A stretch of DNA of 64,000 bases from Abditibacteriaceae bacterium (lineage in GTDB: Bacteria > Armatimonadota > Abditibacteriia > Abditibacteriales > Abditibacteriaceae). Of the stretch, positions 16,581 to 26,676 are shown piece after piece. Numbering within the stretch: position 1 is the first letter of the stretch; every line of letters begins with the position of its first letter. The position numbers and the translations under genes were made by a program. Under the pieces are notes generated by a model that made no database searches, was not told the DNA's origin, and saw only the letters and a program-made list of their open reading frames with translations. The stretch lies in NCBI GenBank assembly GCA_019239895.1, contig JAFAZH010000043.1:36418-100417 (forward strand), in the 5' to 3' direction.

Positions 16581-17450
16581 TTATCCGACTCCATCGGCAA
16601 CCATAACTTTACCCTCTAAAACCAAACCTTCAATCATCCTACTGAGCACAGGTAGCTCTTCATCTTCTAAATTAGGATTGATTCGGCTCTGAGGCAAACC
16701 CAGACAATGGCTGAGCGAGGTCAAGAGATTACTGCCCATGACTTCCTCTGCACTCTTATCCTGTGCCTGAGCTTCAAAGAGAGGTCTAGCTTCGGCCAGG
16801 CTTTGATTAATGGCCGCAGTGGTGGATTTTTTAACAGGCTGCTCCGGGCGTGCCTGTAGCACTTCGATAATGCTGCTGACCCACGGCGCTAAACGATTCT
16901 CAAACTCGGTTCGATTTAACCCACTAAACACCATGTAAAAGGTGAGTTCACAGGGAATTCTGGCCCGGTTAAAGCCCAGTTCCTGGAGCAATTCGCCTCC
17001 ATAGTAGCGGCCCCATAAGGCGATAGAACTGTAAGTGTGGCAGCCGCAGAGCATGGCGGCACAGGCCAGAGCCAGAATCGAGGAGAGCGCATAGCGCCTG
17101 CCACGACTTCGCCTAAAATCTTGGATGCCGTCTAAAACCTCAATCAGTGGTTGACAGGAGGCTAAGACCTTGAGCGAAGTGAGACTTTGCGAGGTGGCAG
17201 CTCGTGGCGGCGTAGCGTCTCCTGCTTGGCCGCCGCGTCGGGAAGACTCCTGGAGGGCTGCCACAGCCTGGGGGTCAATCCCCTGGCGTTGACCATCCGC
17301 ACTTAAAACAACCTTTAATTTGCCAGTGGCCAACCAATGGCGGATCATCCTCTGTGTGGTCTTTAACTGGTGAGCCGCTTGCGCCACTGTCAGGGCGTTA
17401 GATGCCTCAACTTCATCTTCGCCCCTGTTGCACCGAGTGCTTTTCGTCAT
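16581..17450 (-). pseudogene. Truncated ISAs1-like transposase with N-terminal MerR-like helix-turn-helix
   Basis: A 289-residue frame. Residues about 20-68 form an excisionase/MerR-type DNA-binding unit (LTVAQAAHQLKTTQRMIRHW). Residues about 100-210 match the conserved N-terminal part of ISAs1/H-repeat transposases (EVLDGIQDFRRSRGRRYALS, ILALACAAMLCGCHTYSSIA, LGFNRARIP). The frame stops after VMVADGVG, exactly where family members continue VTADALHTQ, so the rest of the DDE catalytic domain is missing and the protein should not transpose. The region between about 195 and 235 lacks the usual DGKTLRGS. No terminal inverted repeat or target duplication is evident. It could be a decayed insertion or a retained DNA-binding protein. 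It lies between glnB and amt. Confidence 0.7.
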
Positions 17451-17505
17451 GAGGAACTCCGTTTCTTGCTGTCAAAGAGCGTGCATCCTAAGCGTAGTGA
17501 CACGA

Positions 17506-17546
17506 AAATCTGGAGGCCACATACTACATCGTTGGCCTCCAGATTT
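17506..17546 (-). terminator. Probable terminator of amt
   Basis: AAATCTGGAGGCCA (17506-17519) pairs perfectly with TGGCCTCCAGATTT (17533-17546), a 14-bp stem with a 13-base loop. In the minus direction the stem is followed by a short T run (ATTTTCGTG). It lies 24 bases downstream of the amt stop codon. Confidence 0.6.
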
Positions 17547-17569
17547 CTATTCGTGAACGAGTTTAAAAC

Positions 17570-19183
<1,614 letters not shown>

Positions 19184-19542
19184 ACAATTGCTCTCCTCAG
19201 AATATTGCAGTCATTGTCCCCACCGTTAAGGCGACGCAACAACTAATCACTGAAAAGTATTGTAGTCACTGCTAATTTCACTTAAGTGTGCTGGGGGTAA
19301 AATTCGCGTAACAATTTGATTACGATTATGTTTCTTGAGGGCTGGGAGAGAAGCGTTGAAACCGAGAATGGTATGAGTAGACGCGGAGATTAAAGAAGTG
19401 TAGTTTCCTTGGGCCAGTGGTTAAAACCACGGGCTGCAAGATCAAGTCCGCCTGCGCGGACTCCTCTAGTCGCCGCAGGGCGACTTCGTTTTGCAGCCCG
19501 TGACTTGAGTCACGGCTAGTGCGTAGCAATGAGTTCTTAGCC
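19184..19542. other. Gap upstream of amt and downstream of the APC permease
   Basis: The 359-base gap holds the multi-hairpin element described at 19417-19513. The remaining 230 bases next to amt should include its promoter, but no clear sigma-70 or sigma-54 motif was found. No plausible small gene is visible. Confidence 0.4.
19417..19513. repeat. Cruciform-type repeat with four nested hairpins
   Basis: The outer stem GGGCTGCAA (19431-19439) pairs with TTGCAGCCC (19491-19499). Inside it are two small hairpins (GTCCGC/GCGGAC and GTCGC/GCGAC). Outside are GTGG-TTAAAA-CCAC (19417-19430) and GTGACT-TG-AGTCAC (19500-19513). It lies 30 bases past the APC permease stop and could end that transcript. 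Confidence 0.7.
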
Positions 19543-21585
19543 CTAAGAGACTGGCTCTTTAGGCTGCATGCCGTTGCTGGAGCCTTCAATGGTGATAAAA
19601 GGTTGTCCTTCTGGGGCGCGAGTGGGAATGCGCTGATGGATGTTGTCACTGTGCGCGACAGCTTCTTCATCGGCGTTTAATTCGACCAGTGCCTTAATGT
19701 GATAGGGCACTGAAATCACGACTACGCCCGGCACGCTGCGCAGGCGCAAATGGAGCATAACGCCAGCCTGACCATGCAGCAGTTTGGCCCAGAAACCTTC
19801 AGGGACGAATTCTGGAATAATGAGTGTGATTAAGGAGCGCGGCTCAACTTCCCGTAGGTGCTTAATGTGGGTTAGAATAGGCTCCGCCAGAGAACGATAG
19901 GGCGAGGGCAGAATTTGGAGGGGAATGCCCCGTGACCACAGCGTCCAACGTTCGCGCACGCGCTTTTCGCGGTTAGGATCAATAGACACATGAATGGCTT
20001 TGGTGTCCTCAGAAATCGCGCGGGCATATTGAAGTGCCGGAATAACCCCCTGGTGGATGTCGGGGGCTAATACCAAAACATGATGCCGCCAGCCTTGACG
20101 CGGGCGATAGGTTTGCAAACTTAGCTGCTTGGCCACGCTGCGATAGTGCGCGTTAATGCGCAGGAAAAGCACAATCAGAGCCGGAATCAGGAAAACCACG
20201 ACCCATGCTCCATGTGAGAACTTGACCACGCCGAAGATGATGGTAACGATACAGGTCGCAATAGCTCCCACGGCATTATTGGCGGCCTTGAATTGCCAAC
20301 CGGGGGTCTTGAGCCGCAGCCAGCGTTTTACCATCCCCGCTTGGCTAAGTGTAAAGGAGAGGAATACGCCCACCGCATACAGTGGAATGAGGTAATGCAC
20401 GCTACCTTTGAAGATGATAACGAGGAGAATACTAAAGAATGCCAAGATTTTGATGCCGTTATCGAAGACGAGTTTGTCACCGATATTATTAAGCTGACGG
20501 GGCAGAAAACCATCTTGGGCTTGCAGGGCACATAAGCGCGGGAAGCCAGCAAAGCTGGTGTTGGCAGCCAGAATCAAGATAATACACGTCACAATCTGCA
20601 ACGTTAGATATAAGCCGCCTTTGCCAAAAACGGCGATGCCAATTTGCGATAGTACAGTTTCACCTAGTGCGCCATCAGCAGGGTTTATCACGGCATCCGG
20701 CGGCAGGGCATTAACCTGCACAGCCAAGTAACTCACACCCATGAAGATGGTGCCTAACAGGAAGGCGAGCCAACTCATGGTAATGGCAGCGTTGCGCGAA
20801 GCTGGCTCTTTGAAAGCCTGGACACCATTGCTGATAGCCTCGACACCAGTGAGGGCTGTACAGCCAGAAGCAAAAGCGTGCAGGATCAGGAACAACCCGA
20901 ACGTAGCCGTTTCCCCACTTGCCCCGCCTTCACTCAAAAGTTTTGCTGTCTGGTAATCGGCTGCCGAATGGACGGGCAGGAGAGAGTGTAGCACCAACAA
21001 TCTATAGAGTCCGATGCCCACCAGAGCATACATCAGCAGGATAAACGAATAGGCCGGAAACGCGAACACTGCGCCACTCTCGCGCACCCCGCGCAAGTTA
21101 ATGAGGGCAATGACGATAATGGACAATACACATAGGGGCACAATCTGATTATCTATGTTATGCCCATAAACTTTGAGCAGCGAGTTAATCGCCGCGATGC
21201 CTGCCGAGACGCTTACGGAAACGGTGAGAATATAATCCACGAGGAGCGAGGCTCCCGCTGCCTGCGCCGGTATCTCACCCAAATTGTCACGCGCCACAAT
21301 ATAAGCTCCGCCGCCGTTGGGGTAGGCCATTACGGTCTGGCGATAGCTAATGACAACAATGCCTAATAACACCACAATCGCCAGGCTCAGCCACGGCGTT
21401 AGAGTGAAATGTGCGGTTCCTGCAATAAGCAGGGCGGCCATAATTTCTTCTGAGGCGTAAGCGACAGAGGACAACGCATCGGAAGCGAAGATCGGTAGAG
21501 CTAAAATTTTGGTGAGGCGTTCATGCTCGGCGTGTTCGGTCGGCAGAGGTTTGCCAATGAGGAGACGTTTAAAGGAAATTGCCAT
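19543..21585 (-). CDS. APC-superfamily permease (amino-acid transporter-like)
   Basis: A 680-residue protein. The first 440 residues hold about twelve hydrophobic helices in the LeuT-like APC fold, with FASDALSSVAYASEEIM near the first helix, YPNGGGAYIVARDNLG, and GCTALTGVEAISNGVQAFKE in the helix 6 region. A cytosolic C-terminal domain of about 200 residues follows, with a universal-stress-protein-like start (HHVLVLAPDIHQGVIPALQYA). This two-part layout matches a common group of bacterial APC permeases that resemble KUP-type carriers in length but not sequence. Substrate is unknown; amino acids or potassium are both possible. It is a single-gene unit, with a hairpin repeat on each side. Confidence 0.85.
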   Translation of the reverse strand: MAISFKRLLIGKPLPTEHAEHERLTKILALPIFASDALSSVAYASEEIMAALLIAGTAHFTLTPWLSLAIVVLLGIVVISYRQTVMAYPNGGGAYIVARDNLGEIPAQAAGASLLVDYILTVSVSVSAGIAAINSLLKVYGHNIDNQIVPLCVLSIIVIALINLRGVRESGAVFAFPAYSFILLMYALVGIGLYRLLVLHSLLPVHSAADYQTAKLLSEGGASGETATFGLFLILHAFASGCTALTGVEAISNGVQAFKEPASRNAAITMSWLAFLLGTIFMGVSYLAVQVNALPPDAVINPADGALGETVLSQIGIAVFGKGGLYLTLQIVTCIILILAANTSFAGFPRLCALQAQDGFLPRQLNNIGDKLVFDNGIKILAFFSILLVIIFKGSVHYLIPLYAVGVFLSFTLSQAGMVKRWLRLKTPGWQFKAANNAVGAIATCIVTIIFGVVKFSHGAWVVVFLIPALIVLFLRINAHYRSVAKQLSLQTYRPRQGWRHHVLVLAPDIHQGVIPALQYARAISEDTKAIHVSIDPNREKRVRERWTLWSRGIPLQILPSPYRSLAEPILTHIKHLREVEPRSLITLIIPEFVPEGFWAKLLHGQAGVMLHLRLRSVPGVVVISVPYHIKALVELNADEEAVAHSDNIHQRIPTRAPEGQPFITIEGSSNGMQPKEPVS

Positions 21586-21682
21586 CGGATTTTGTCACTC
21601 CATCCGGTTCAATGAAAATTGTCGGGTTGAGTTTAGTCAAAACCCGACGTTTAATATAGCGCAAGTGGTCACCTGTTAGTTT

Positions 21683-21816
21683 TGTCATTTCGAGCGGAGT
21701 GACCGTAGGGAGCGCAGTCGAGAAATCTTTCCGGTAAGGCTCCATAGTTTCAGTTCAAAGATTCCTCGACTGCACTGCACTTCGTTACACTCCGTTTCGC
21801 TCCGCTCGGAATGACA
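21683..21816. repeat. Intergenic inverted repeat, dispersed family copy 3
   Basis: The arms TGTCATTTCGAGCGGAGTGA... (from 21683) and ...TTTCGCTCCGCTCGGAATGACA (to 21816) pair along most of their length, including AGTCGAGAAATCTTT against AAAGATTCCTCGACT. Same end motif (TGTCAT...ATGACA) as copies 1 and 2, but longer. It fills most of the gap between the AAA+ gene and the APC permease. Confidence 0.75.
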
Positions 21817-21867
21817 CTATCACTAATGAGTAGCAAAGTGGGTTAATTTATACAAGAGGCAATCTTT

Positions 21868-23310
21868 TCATCGGTGCAGAGCCATAAAAATACCACCAGC
21901 ACTAGCTAACAATGCAGCGATGGCTATGCTCAGAGACACCAGCCATTGAGTTTTCCATCGGGCTTCAATTTCCTGACGGGTAGTGTTTGCGCTTTCCCGC
22001 TCTGCTTGCTGGCGAGCAAAGAGGTCTTCTAGGCGCGTGTGATGATCGGTTAGTTGGCCCCGCACCGCTTCGACCTGCTCAGTTGCTTTACCCGTAGCCT
22101 CTTTGAGTTCGGGTAATTGCGCGGAGAGTTGCGGAAGTTGAGCCGCAAGCTCGCCTTGCCCCTTGGCGACTTCATTGAGCCGCCCGCCGATTTCATCGAA
22201 GCGCCCGGCCAACTCATCCAATCGTTGCGAGAGTTCAGCCCGCATTTGCAATTGCGCGGCGCGGGCCGCATCATCAAAACGCTCGACAATACTGGGCAGG
22301 GCAGTGGTATGGAGTTCGATTTCTCCCACCCGTTGCGTCAAATCCTGCACTTCTTTTTCGAGCGTGTCCTGGTCTTCGGAAAGGCGATTCCACGCGCCGT
22401 TCATGCCCGTAAGTGCCGACAGTGCGTGCGAGCCATCACCTTCGGCAAAGATGGATTGCTCCATCACCTTCTTTGCGGCCAGGACTTCCTGGATGCCAAA
22501 CTCAAAGTGGCGCATGTGGATTTTCTTCTCCACGTCTGGGCCGGGTTCAGCCGTTGCCATTTGCGCCGCTTTTAAGACCGCGTTTTTGATGTCACCGCCG
22601 CTGACTTCATATTTTTTGCCAAGCTCCGCGAAATTGACATCCGGCGCGAGCGGTGTTTTCTTTTCGTGCAGTTGCACCCGCCAGATTTTCGCCCGCTCCG
22701 CCGGGCCAGGCATTTCAAACAGAATGTGAGTCCGCACGCGCCGCTCAAATGCCGGGTCGAAGTTAGCCGCCAGGTTAGTGGCGAAAATGACGACTCCGGC
22801 GAATTCTTCCAATTCTTTCAGCAATACGTTAACCACCGTATTGGCTTCGCGTTGATAACCTTGCGTGACTGCGGTAAAGCGTCGCCCCGCAATGGCATCC
22901 GCTTCGTCAAAGAAGAGCACTGCATCCTGCTCGGCGGCAGCCCGGAACACGGCAGATACATTCTTGCCAGTTTCTCCTGCCCATAAGCTCTCCATCTCCG
23001 AATAGCGCACCACCAAGAGCTTTTTGCCCAGAGCGTTCGCTATCGCCTCGGCGCAGATGGTCTTGCCGGTGCCAGGTGGCCCGGCGAAGTTAAAGGCCAG
23101 ACCCAGGCCGGAAGCATGACGCTCGGCCAAACCCCAGCGTTGGAAAATAAGGTCATGCTTTTTAATTTGAGTCAAGGCATGATCGAGGGCACGCAGAGTG
23201 GATGGCGGCAGGATTACATCATTAAAAGTGCGGCGCGGCACAATCGCTTCGACTAGCTCGCGCTTTGCGCCGACGGTGCCGAAAAAGAGATCACGTAAAG
23301 GATTAGCCAT
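21868..23310 (-). CDS. AAA+ ATPase with coiled coil and C-terminal membrane anchor
   Basis: A 480-residue protein. A short N-terminal region leads to one AAA+ module: Walker A GPPGTGKT (77-84), Walker B AVLFFDEADAI (130-140), an ATNLAANFDPAFERRVR stretch with sensor 1 and arginine-finger residues, and the small helical domain to about 260. Residues about 310-440 are a long heptad-rich coiled coil. Residues about 457-477 form one hydrophobic helix, followed by only a few residues, so the protein is a tail-anchored membrane ATPase with the motor in the cytosol. Substrate is unknown; protein remodelling or extraction at the membrane is an inference. Its start codon lies directly beside an inverted-repeat arm shared with the divergent DUF255 gene. 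Confidence 0.82.
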   Translation of the reverse strand: MANPLRDLFFGTVGAKRELVEAIVPRRTFNDVILPPSTLRALDHALTQIKKHDLIFQRWGLAERHASGLGLAFNFAGPPGTGKTICAEAIANALGKKLLVVRYSEMESLWAGETGKNVSAVFRAAAEQDAVLFFDEADAIAGRRFTAVTQGYQREANTVVNVLLKELEEFAGVVIFATNLAANFDPAFERRVRTHILFEMPGPAERAKIWRVQLHEKKTPLAPDVNFAELGKKYEVSGGDIKNAVLKAAQMATAEPGPDVEKKIHMRHFEFGIQEVLAAKKVMEQSIFAEGDGSHALSALTGMNGAWNRLSEDQDTLEKEVQDLTQRVGEIELHTTALPSIVERFDDAARAAQLQMRAELSQRLDELAGRFDEIGGRLNEVAKGQGELAAQLPQLSAQLPELKEATGKATEQVEAVRGQLTDHHTRLEDLFARQQAERESANTTRQEIEARWKTQWLVSLSIAIAALLASAGGIFMALHR

Positions 23311-23311
23311 A

Positions 23312-23349
23312 TTTAGCTTTCAGTGGTCAGCTAGCAGCGGTCAGCTTTT
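23312..23349. repeat. Left arm of inverted repeat bounding the four-helix-bundle gene
   Basis: TTTAGCTTTCAG...CGGTCAGCTTTT here is repeated in inverted form at 23809-23841, with a short insertion in this arm. It begins two bases from the start codon of the AAA+ gene, and so forms that gene's immediate 5' leader in place of a recognisable Shine-Dalgarno site. Confidence 0.75.
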
Positions 23350-23471
23350 AGCAGCCACCCATTTTGTATGCTTATGTGCATCGAAATTGCACTCAGCCTT
23401 ATTAAGTATAGTTGTCAGAACTGTATCGTGAGTAGCGGGAGCCATTTAGAGCTTGGAGTGCTGCTCTACTT

Positions 23472-23831
23472 ATGAAAGATCTCAAAGAATTAAAAGTCTG
23501 GCAAAAGAGTCACCACTTAACACTGAACGTATATCGAGCGTCCAATGAGTTTTCTAAAAGCGAATTGTATGGCTTAACCAGCCAAATGCGCAGAGCTTGC
23601 GCATCTATCCCAGCTAATATCGCTGAAGGTTGCGGGCGCAAAGGCGATGCTGAATTTGCACGGTTTCTCCAGATAGCGATGGGATCGGCCTGTGAATTAG
23701 AGTATCATCTCTTGCTTGCCCATGATCTTGGTTATTTACCCGCCACAAATTATTTACTATTGTCACAAAACACCATTGAGGTTAAGCGGATGCTTACGGT
23801 GCTGATCCAAAAGCTGACCGCTGATCGCTGA
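23472..23831 (+). CDS. Four-helix-bundle protein (S23/IVP, bAvd-like family)
   Basis: A 119-residue protein with the family signature: LKELKVWQKSHHLTLNVYRA, then ELYGLTSQMRRACASIPANI, AEGCGRKGDAEFARFLQIA, and GSACELEYHLLLAHDLGYL. Relatives are encoded in 23S rRNA intervening sequences, or serve as the Avd subunit of diversity-generating retroelements, and form ring-like pentamers that bind nucleic acid. Most genomic copies have no known role. No reverse transcriptase is seen nearby. The gene sits between two divergent genes and is enclosed by an inverted repeat; its last codons and stop lie inside the right arm. This fits a small mobile or domesticated unit. Confidence 0.88.
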   Translation: MKDLKELKVWQKSHHLTLNVYRASNEFSKSELYGLTSQMRRACASIPANIAEGCGRKGDAEFARFLQIAMGSACELEYHLLLAHDLGYLPATNYLLLSQNTIEVKRMLTVLIQKLTADR

Positions 23832-23841
23832 AAGCTAAAGG
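23809..23841. repeat. Right arm of inverted repeat bounding the four-helix-bundle gene
   Basis: Inverted partner of 23312-23349. It overlaps the last codons and the stop of the four-helix-bundle gene, and ends six bases before the ATG of the DUF255 gene, so it is that gene's 5' leader. Confidence 0.75.
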
Positions 23842-23847
23842 CCAATT

Positions 23848-25971
23848 ATGACTTATACCAACCAACTCGCGGGCGAGAAAAGCCCCTATTTATTGCAACA
23901 CCAGCACAATCCGGTGGATTGGATGCCCTGGGGCGAAGCAGCTTTTGCGCGTGCGCGTGCCGAAGACAAGCCGATTTTCTTATCGGTTGGCTATTCCACC
24001 TGCCACTGGTGCCATGTCATGGAGCGCGAAAGTTTTGAAAATGAAACGGTGGCGACCATCATGAACCAGCACTTTATCAATATCAAGGTTGACCGTGAAG
24101 AACGGCCCGATGTGGATCGCGTCTACATGACATTTGTGCAGGCGACCACAGGTTCGGGTGGCTGGCCGATGTCAGTCTTCTTAACACCAGAATTGAATCC
24201 GTTCTATGGCGGCACTTACTTTCCGCCCGATGATCGCTATGGGCATCCGGGTTTTGCTTCCCTGCTGCTGCACATCGCCAACGCCTGGCAAAAAGACCGC
24301 GCCAAGGTGGAATCCTCTGGCACCAATACAGTGGAAGCTCTGCAACGCTACACCCAACTGGAAGCGCAACAGGAGGAACTGCCGTGGGATGCTATTCTTG
24401 ACAACTGCTACACCCATTTCCAGCAGACTTTTGATCGTCGCTGGGGTGGTTTTGGCGAAGCTCCGAAGTTTCCACGTCCCGTGCAGCATGATTTTTTGCA
24501 TCGCTATTATGCCTTGCGCGGGGATAAGCGGGCGCTGCAAATGTCGGAGCAAACCTTAAGGGCCATAAGCAATGGCGGCATGAATGACCAGTTGGGTGGC
24601 GGGTTTCATCGCTATAGTGTAGATGAGCAATGGATTGTATCGCACTTTGAGAAGATGCTCTACGACCAGGCACAACTCGTGGTGTCTTATCTCGAAATGT
24701 ATCAACTAACGCATGACGAACTGCACGCGCAAACGGCACGGGTTGTTCTCGATTATGTGCTACGTGATATGACGCACCCCGCAGGTGGATTTTATTCGGC
24801 AGAAGATGCCGACTCTTTGCCTTCACCCGAAGCTCCACATAAAGAAGAGGGAGCTTTTTATGTATGGGATATAGCCGACATCAAACACGCTTTGACCGAG
24901 CCGGATGCTTCTCTCTTCTGCGATTATTATGGCATTAGGTTGCAAGGTAATGCGCCGCCACAGGGTGACCCGCATGGCGAGTTCAGGGGCAAGAACATCT
25001 TATATCGTGCTGTTACTTTAGAAGAAGTTGCCGAGAAGTATCGCATGAGTGCTGCCGCTGTGGAGTCTATGCTGTCCAAAGCACGGCAGACGCTGTTCCA
25101 GCTTCGCAACCAGCGTCCACGTCCGCATCTCGATGATAAAATCATCACTGCCTGGAATGGCCTGATGATTTCGGCTTTTGCTCAAGCGGCACAGGTGTTG
25201 AGCGAGCCTCGCTATTTAGAAGCTGCCCAACACGCGGCGGACTTTATTTGTCGTGAATTGTTTGATACTGCCACGGGCACCCTGCGCCGCCATTACCGGG
25301 ATGGTGCTGCCGATGTAGCTGCTTTCGCTGATGATTACGCTTTCCTAGTGCGTGGGTTGCTGGACTTGTTTGAAGCTTCCTTTGACTTTAGCTATGTGCA
25401 ATGGGCCGAACAGTTAACTGAGACGATGAATCGTGAGTTTTGGGATGAAGCAAATGGCGGCTACTTTAATTCGGCTCCCGACCCGCATGTATTGCTGCGC
25501 ATGAAAGAAGATTACGATGGGGCCGAACCCTCGGCTAACTCCATTGCGGCTTTGAATTGCGTGCGTCTGGCACATCTATTAGACCGGGATGATCTACGCG
25601 CCAGAGCCGAAAAGACGCTGCAAGTTTTTGCCAGTCGTCTGGTTCATACCCCTTATGCGATGCCGGAATTGCTCTGCGCCCGCATGTATGCCGCCGCCCC
25701 GCCGTTACATATTGTTATTGCAGGTAAGCCGAACGCGGCGGACACTCGCGCCCTGCTGCGCACGGCTTACGAATCTTTCCTGCCTTATAAAAGCGTGCTG
25801 TTGGTGGATGGCGGTGCCGGACAACAGCATTTTGACGAGCGTCTGCCGTTTCTGGCGGAGATGAAAATGCAGAATGGCCAGGCGACAGCTTATGTGTGTC
25901 GCAACTTCGCCTGCCAGCAGCCAGTCACAGGGGTTGAGGCACTTAAGGCACAACTTAGCCAGGCCATTTGA
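23848..25971 (+). CDS. Thioredoxin-domain protein of the DUF255/YyaL (SPATA20-like) family
   Basis: A 707-residue protein. The N-terminal thioredoxin-like domain (about 1-165) begins NQLAGEKSPYLLQHQHNPVD and carries the redox-type motif Cys52-His-Trp-Cys55 in STCHWCHVMERESFEN. The rest is an (alpha/alpha)6 barrel similar to N-acylglucosamine 2-epimerases, with HFEKMLYDQAQL and DDKIITAWNGLMI. The length matches YyaL and human SPATA20. The biochemical role is not established in the family. It is divergent from the AAA+ gene, with the four-helix-bundle gene between. It may share a message with pncA, 34 bases downstream. Confidence 0.92.
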   Translation: MTYTNQLAGEKSPYLLQHQHNPVDWMPWGEAAFARARAEDKPIFLSVGYSTCHWCHVMERESFENETVATIMNQHFINIKVDREERPDVDRVYMTFVQATTGSGGWPMSVFLTPELNPFYGGTYFPPDDRYGHPGFASLLLHIANAWQKDRAKVESSGTNTVEALQRYTQLEAQQEELPWDAILDNCYTHFQQTFDRRWGGFGEAPKFPRPVQHDFLHRYYALRGDKRALQMSEQTLRAISNGGMNDQLGGGFHRYSVDEQWIVSHFEKMLYDQAQLVVSYLEMYQLTHDELHAQTARVVLDYVLRDMTHPAGGFYSAEDADSLPSPEAPHKEEGAFYVWDIADIKHALTEPDASLFCDYYGIRLQGNAPPQGDPHGEFRGKNILYRAVTLEEVAEKYRMSAAAVESMLSKARQTLFQLRNQRPRPHLDDKIITAWNGLMISAFAQAAQVLSEPRYLEAAQHAADFICRELFDTATGTLRRHYRDGAADVAAFADDYAFLVRGLLDLFEASFDFSYVQWAEQLTETMNREFWDEANGGYFNSAPDPHVLLRMKEDYDGAEPSANSIAALNCVRLAHLLDRDDLRARAEKTLQVFASRLVHTPYAMPELLCARMYAAAPPLHIVIAGKPNAADTRALLRTAYESFLPYKSVLLVDGGAGQQHFDERLPFLAEMKMQNGQATAYVCRNFACQQPVTGVEALKAQLSQAI

Positions 25972-26005
25972 CAGGCAAGGTAGAGATAAGCGAAGATAGA
26001 CCATT

Positions 26006-26584
26006 ATGAGAGCTTTGGTATTGGTTGATATTCAAAATGATTTCTGTCCCGGCGGCGCGTTGGCGGTGCCTGAAGGTGATCGGATTGTGCCGGTGGCAAA
26101 TAAGCTGGAAGATGCCTTTGACCTCGTGGTAGCCACCCAGGATTGGCATCCGCCGGATCATTCCAGCTTTGCTGAAAATGGCGGTATCTGGCCAGTGCAT
26201 TGTGTGCAGGGCAGTTCCGGGGCGGAGTTGGTGCCGCAGCTTAAAACAGATAAAGTCGAGCATGTCTTTCAGAAGGGCATTGAAAAACCAGTGGATAGTT
26301 ACAGCGGCTTTTTCGATAACGACCACCAGCGCTCTACCGGCTTAGGTGACTACTTAAAAGAGCGGCAGGTGGATGAAGTTTATGTTTGTGGTTTAGCCAC
26401 CGATTATTGCGTGAAGTTCACCGCCCTGGATGCGCGCCAGTTAGGATTCAAAACTTATTTTATTGAAGATGCCAGTCGTGGCGTGGAAGTACAGCCCGGC
26501 GATGTGCAGCGTGCCGTGGAGGAAATGAAAGCCGCCGGTGTGGAAGTTGTGCAGAGCGATGAGGTTTTAGGCGCGTCTCCATAA
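26006..26584 (+). CDS. pncA: Nicotinamidase
   Basis: A 192-residue isochorismatase-fold amidase. The catalytic Asp8 lies in VLVDIQNDFCPGGALAV, the metal ligands in ATQDWHPPDHSSF, the Lys in VFQKGIEK, and the nucleophilic Cys in YVCGLATDYCVKFTALDA. It converts nicotinamide to nicotinic acid in NAD salvage. The next gene on the same strand is the nicotinate phosphoribosyltransferase, which uses the product, so the pair forms a Preiss-Handler salvage unit. A 22-bp hairpin repeat lies between them. Confidence 0.94.
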   Translation: MRALVLVDIQNDFCPGGALAVPEGDRIVPVANKLEDAFDLVVATQDWHPPDHSSFAENGGIWPVHCVQGSSGAELVPQLKTDKVEHVFQKGIEKPVDSYSGFFDNDHQRSTGLGDYLKERQVDEVYVCGLATDYCVKFTALDARQLGFKTYFIEDASRGVEVQPGDVQRAVEEMKAAGVEVVQSDEVLGASP

Positions 26585-26626
26585 ACTAACGAACCCGGAG
26601 TGTGACTTTTCGGTATAGAACTTGTG

Positions 26627-26648
26627 GGCCAGACAAGAGTGTCTGGCC
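26627..26648. repeat. Short hairpin repeat, copy 1 (GGCCAGACA stem)
   Basis: GGCCAGACA-AGAG-TGTCTGGCC is a perfect 9-bp hairpin between pncA and pncB. The same sequence, inverted, with two or three further matching flanking bases, is found at 56751-56772. Confidence 0.8.
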
Positions 26649-26676
26649 GTAAAGTTTTGATCCAATATATTTGTCT

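Noticed and set aside
22117..22729. Two overlapping plus-strand frames of 152 and 188 codons opposite the AAA+ gene
   Set aside because: Antisense of the coiled-coil region; no recognisable domain and a clear gene on the other strand.
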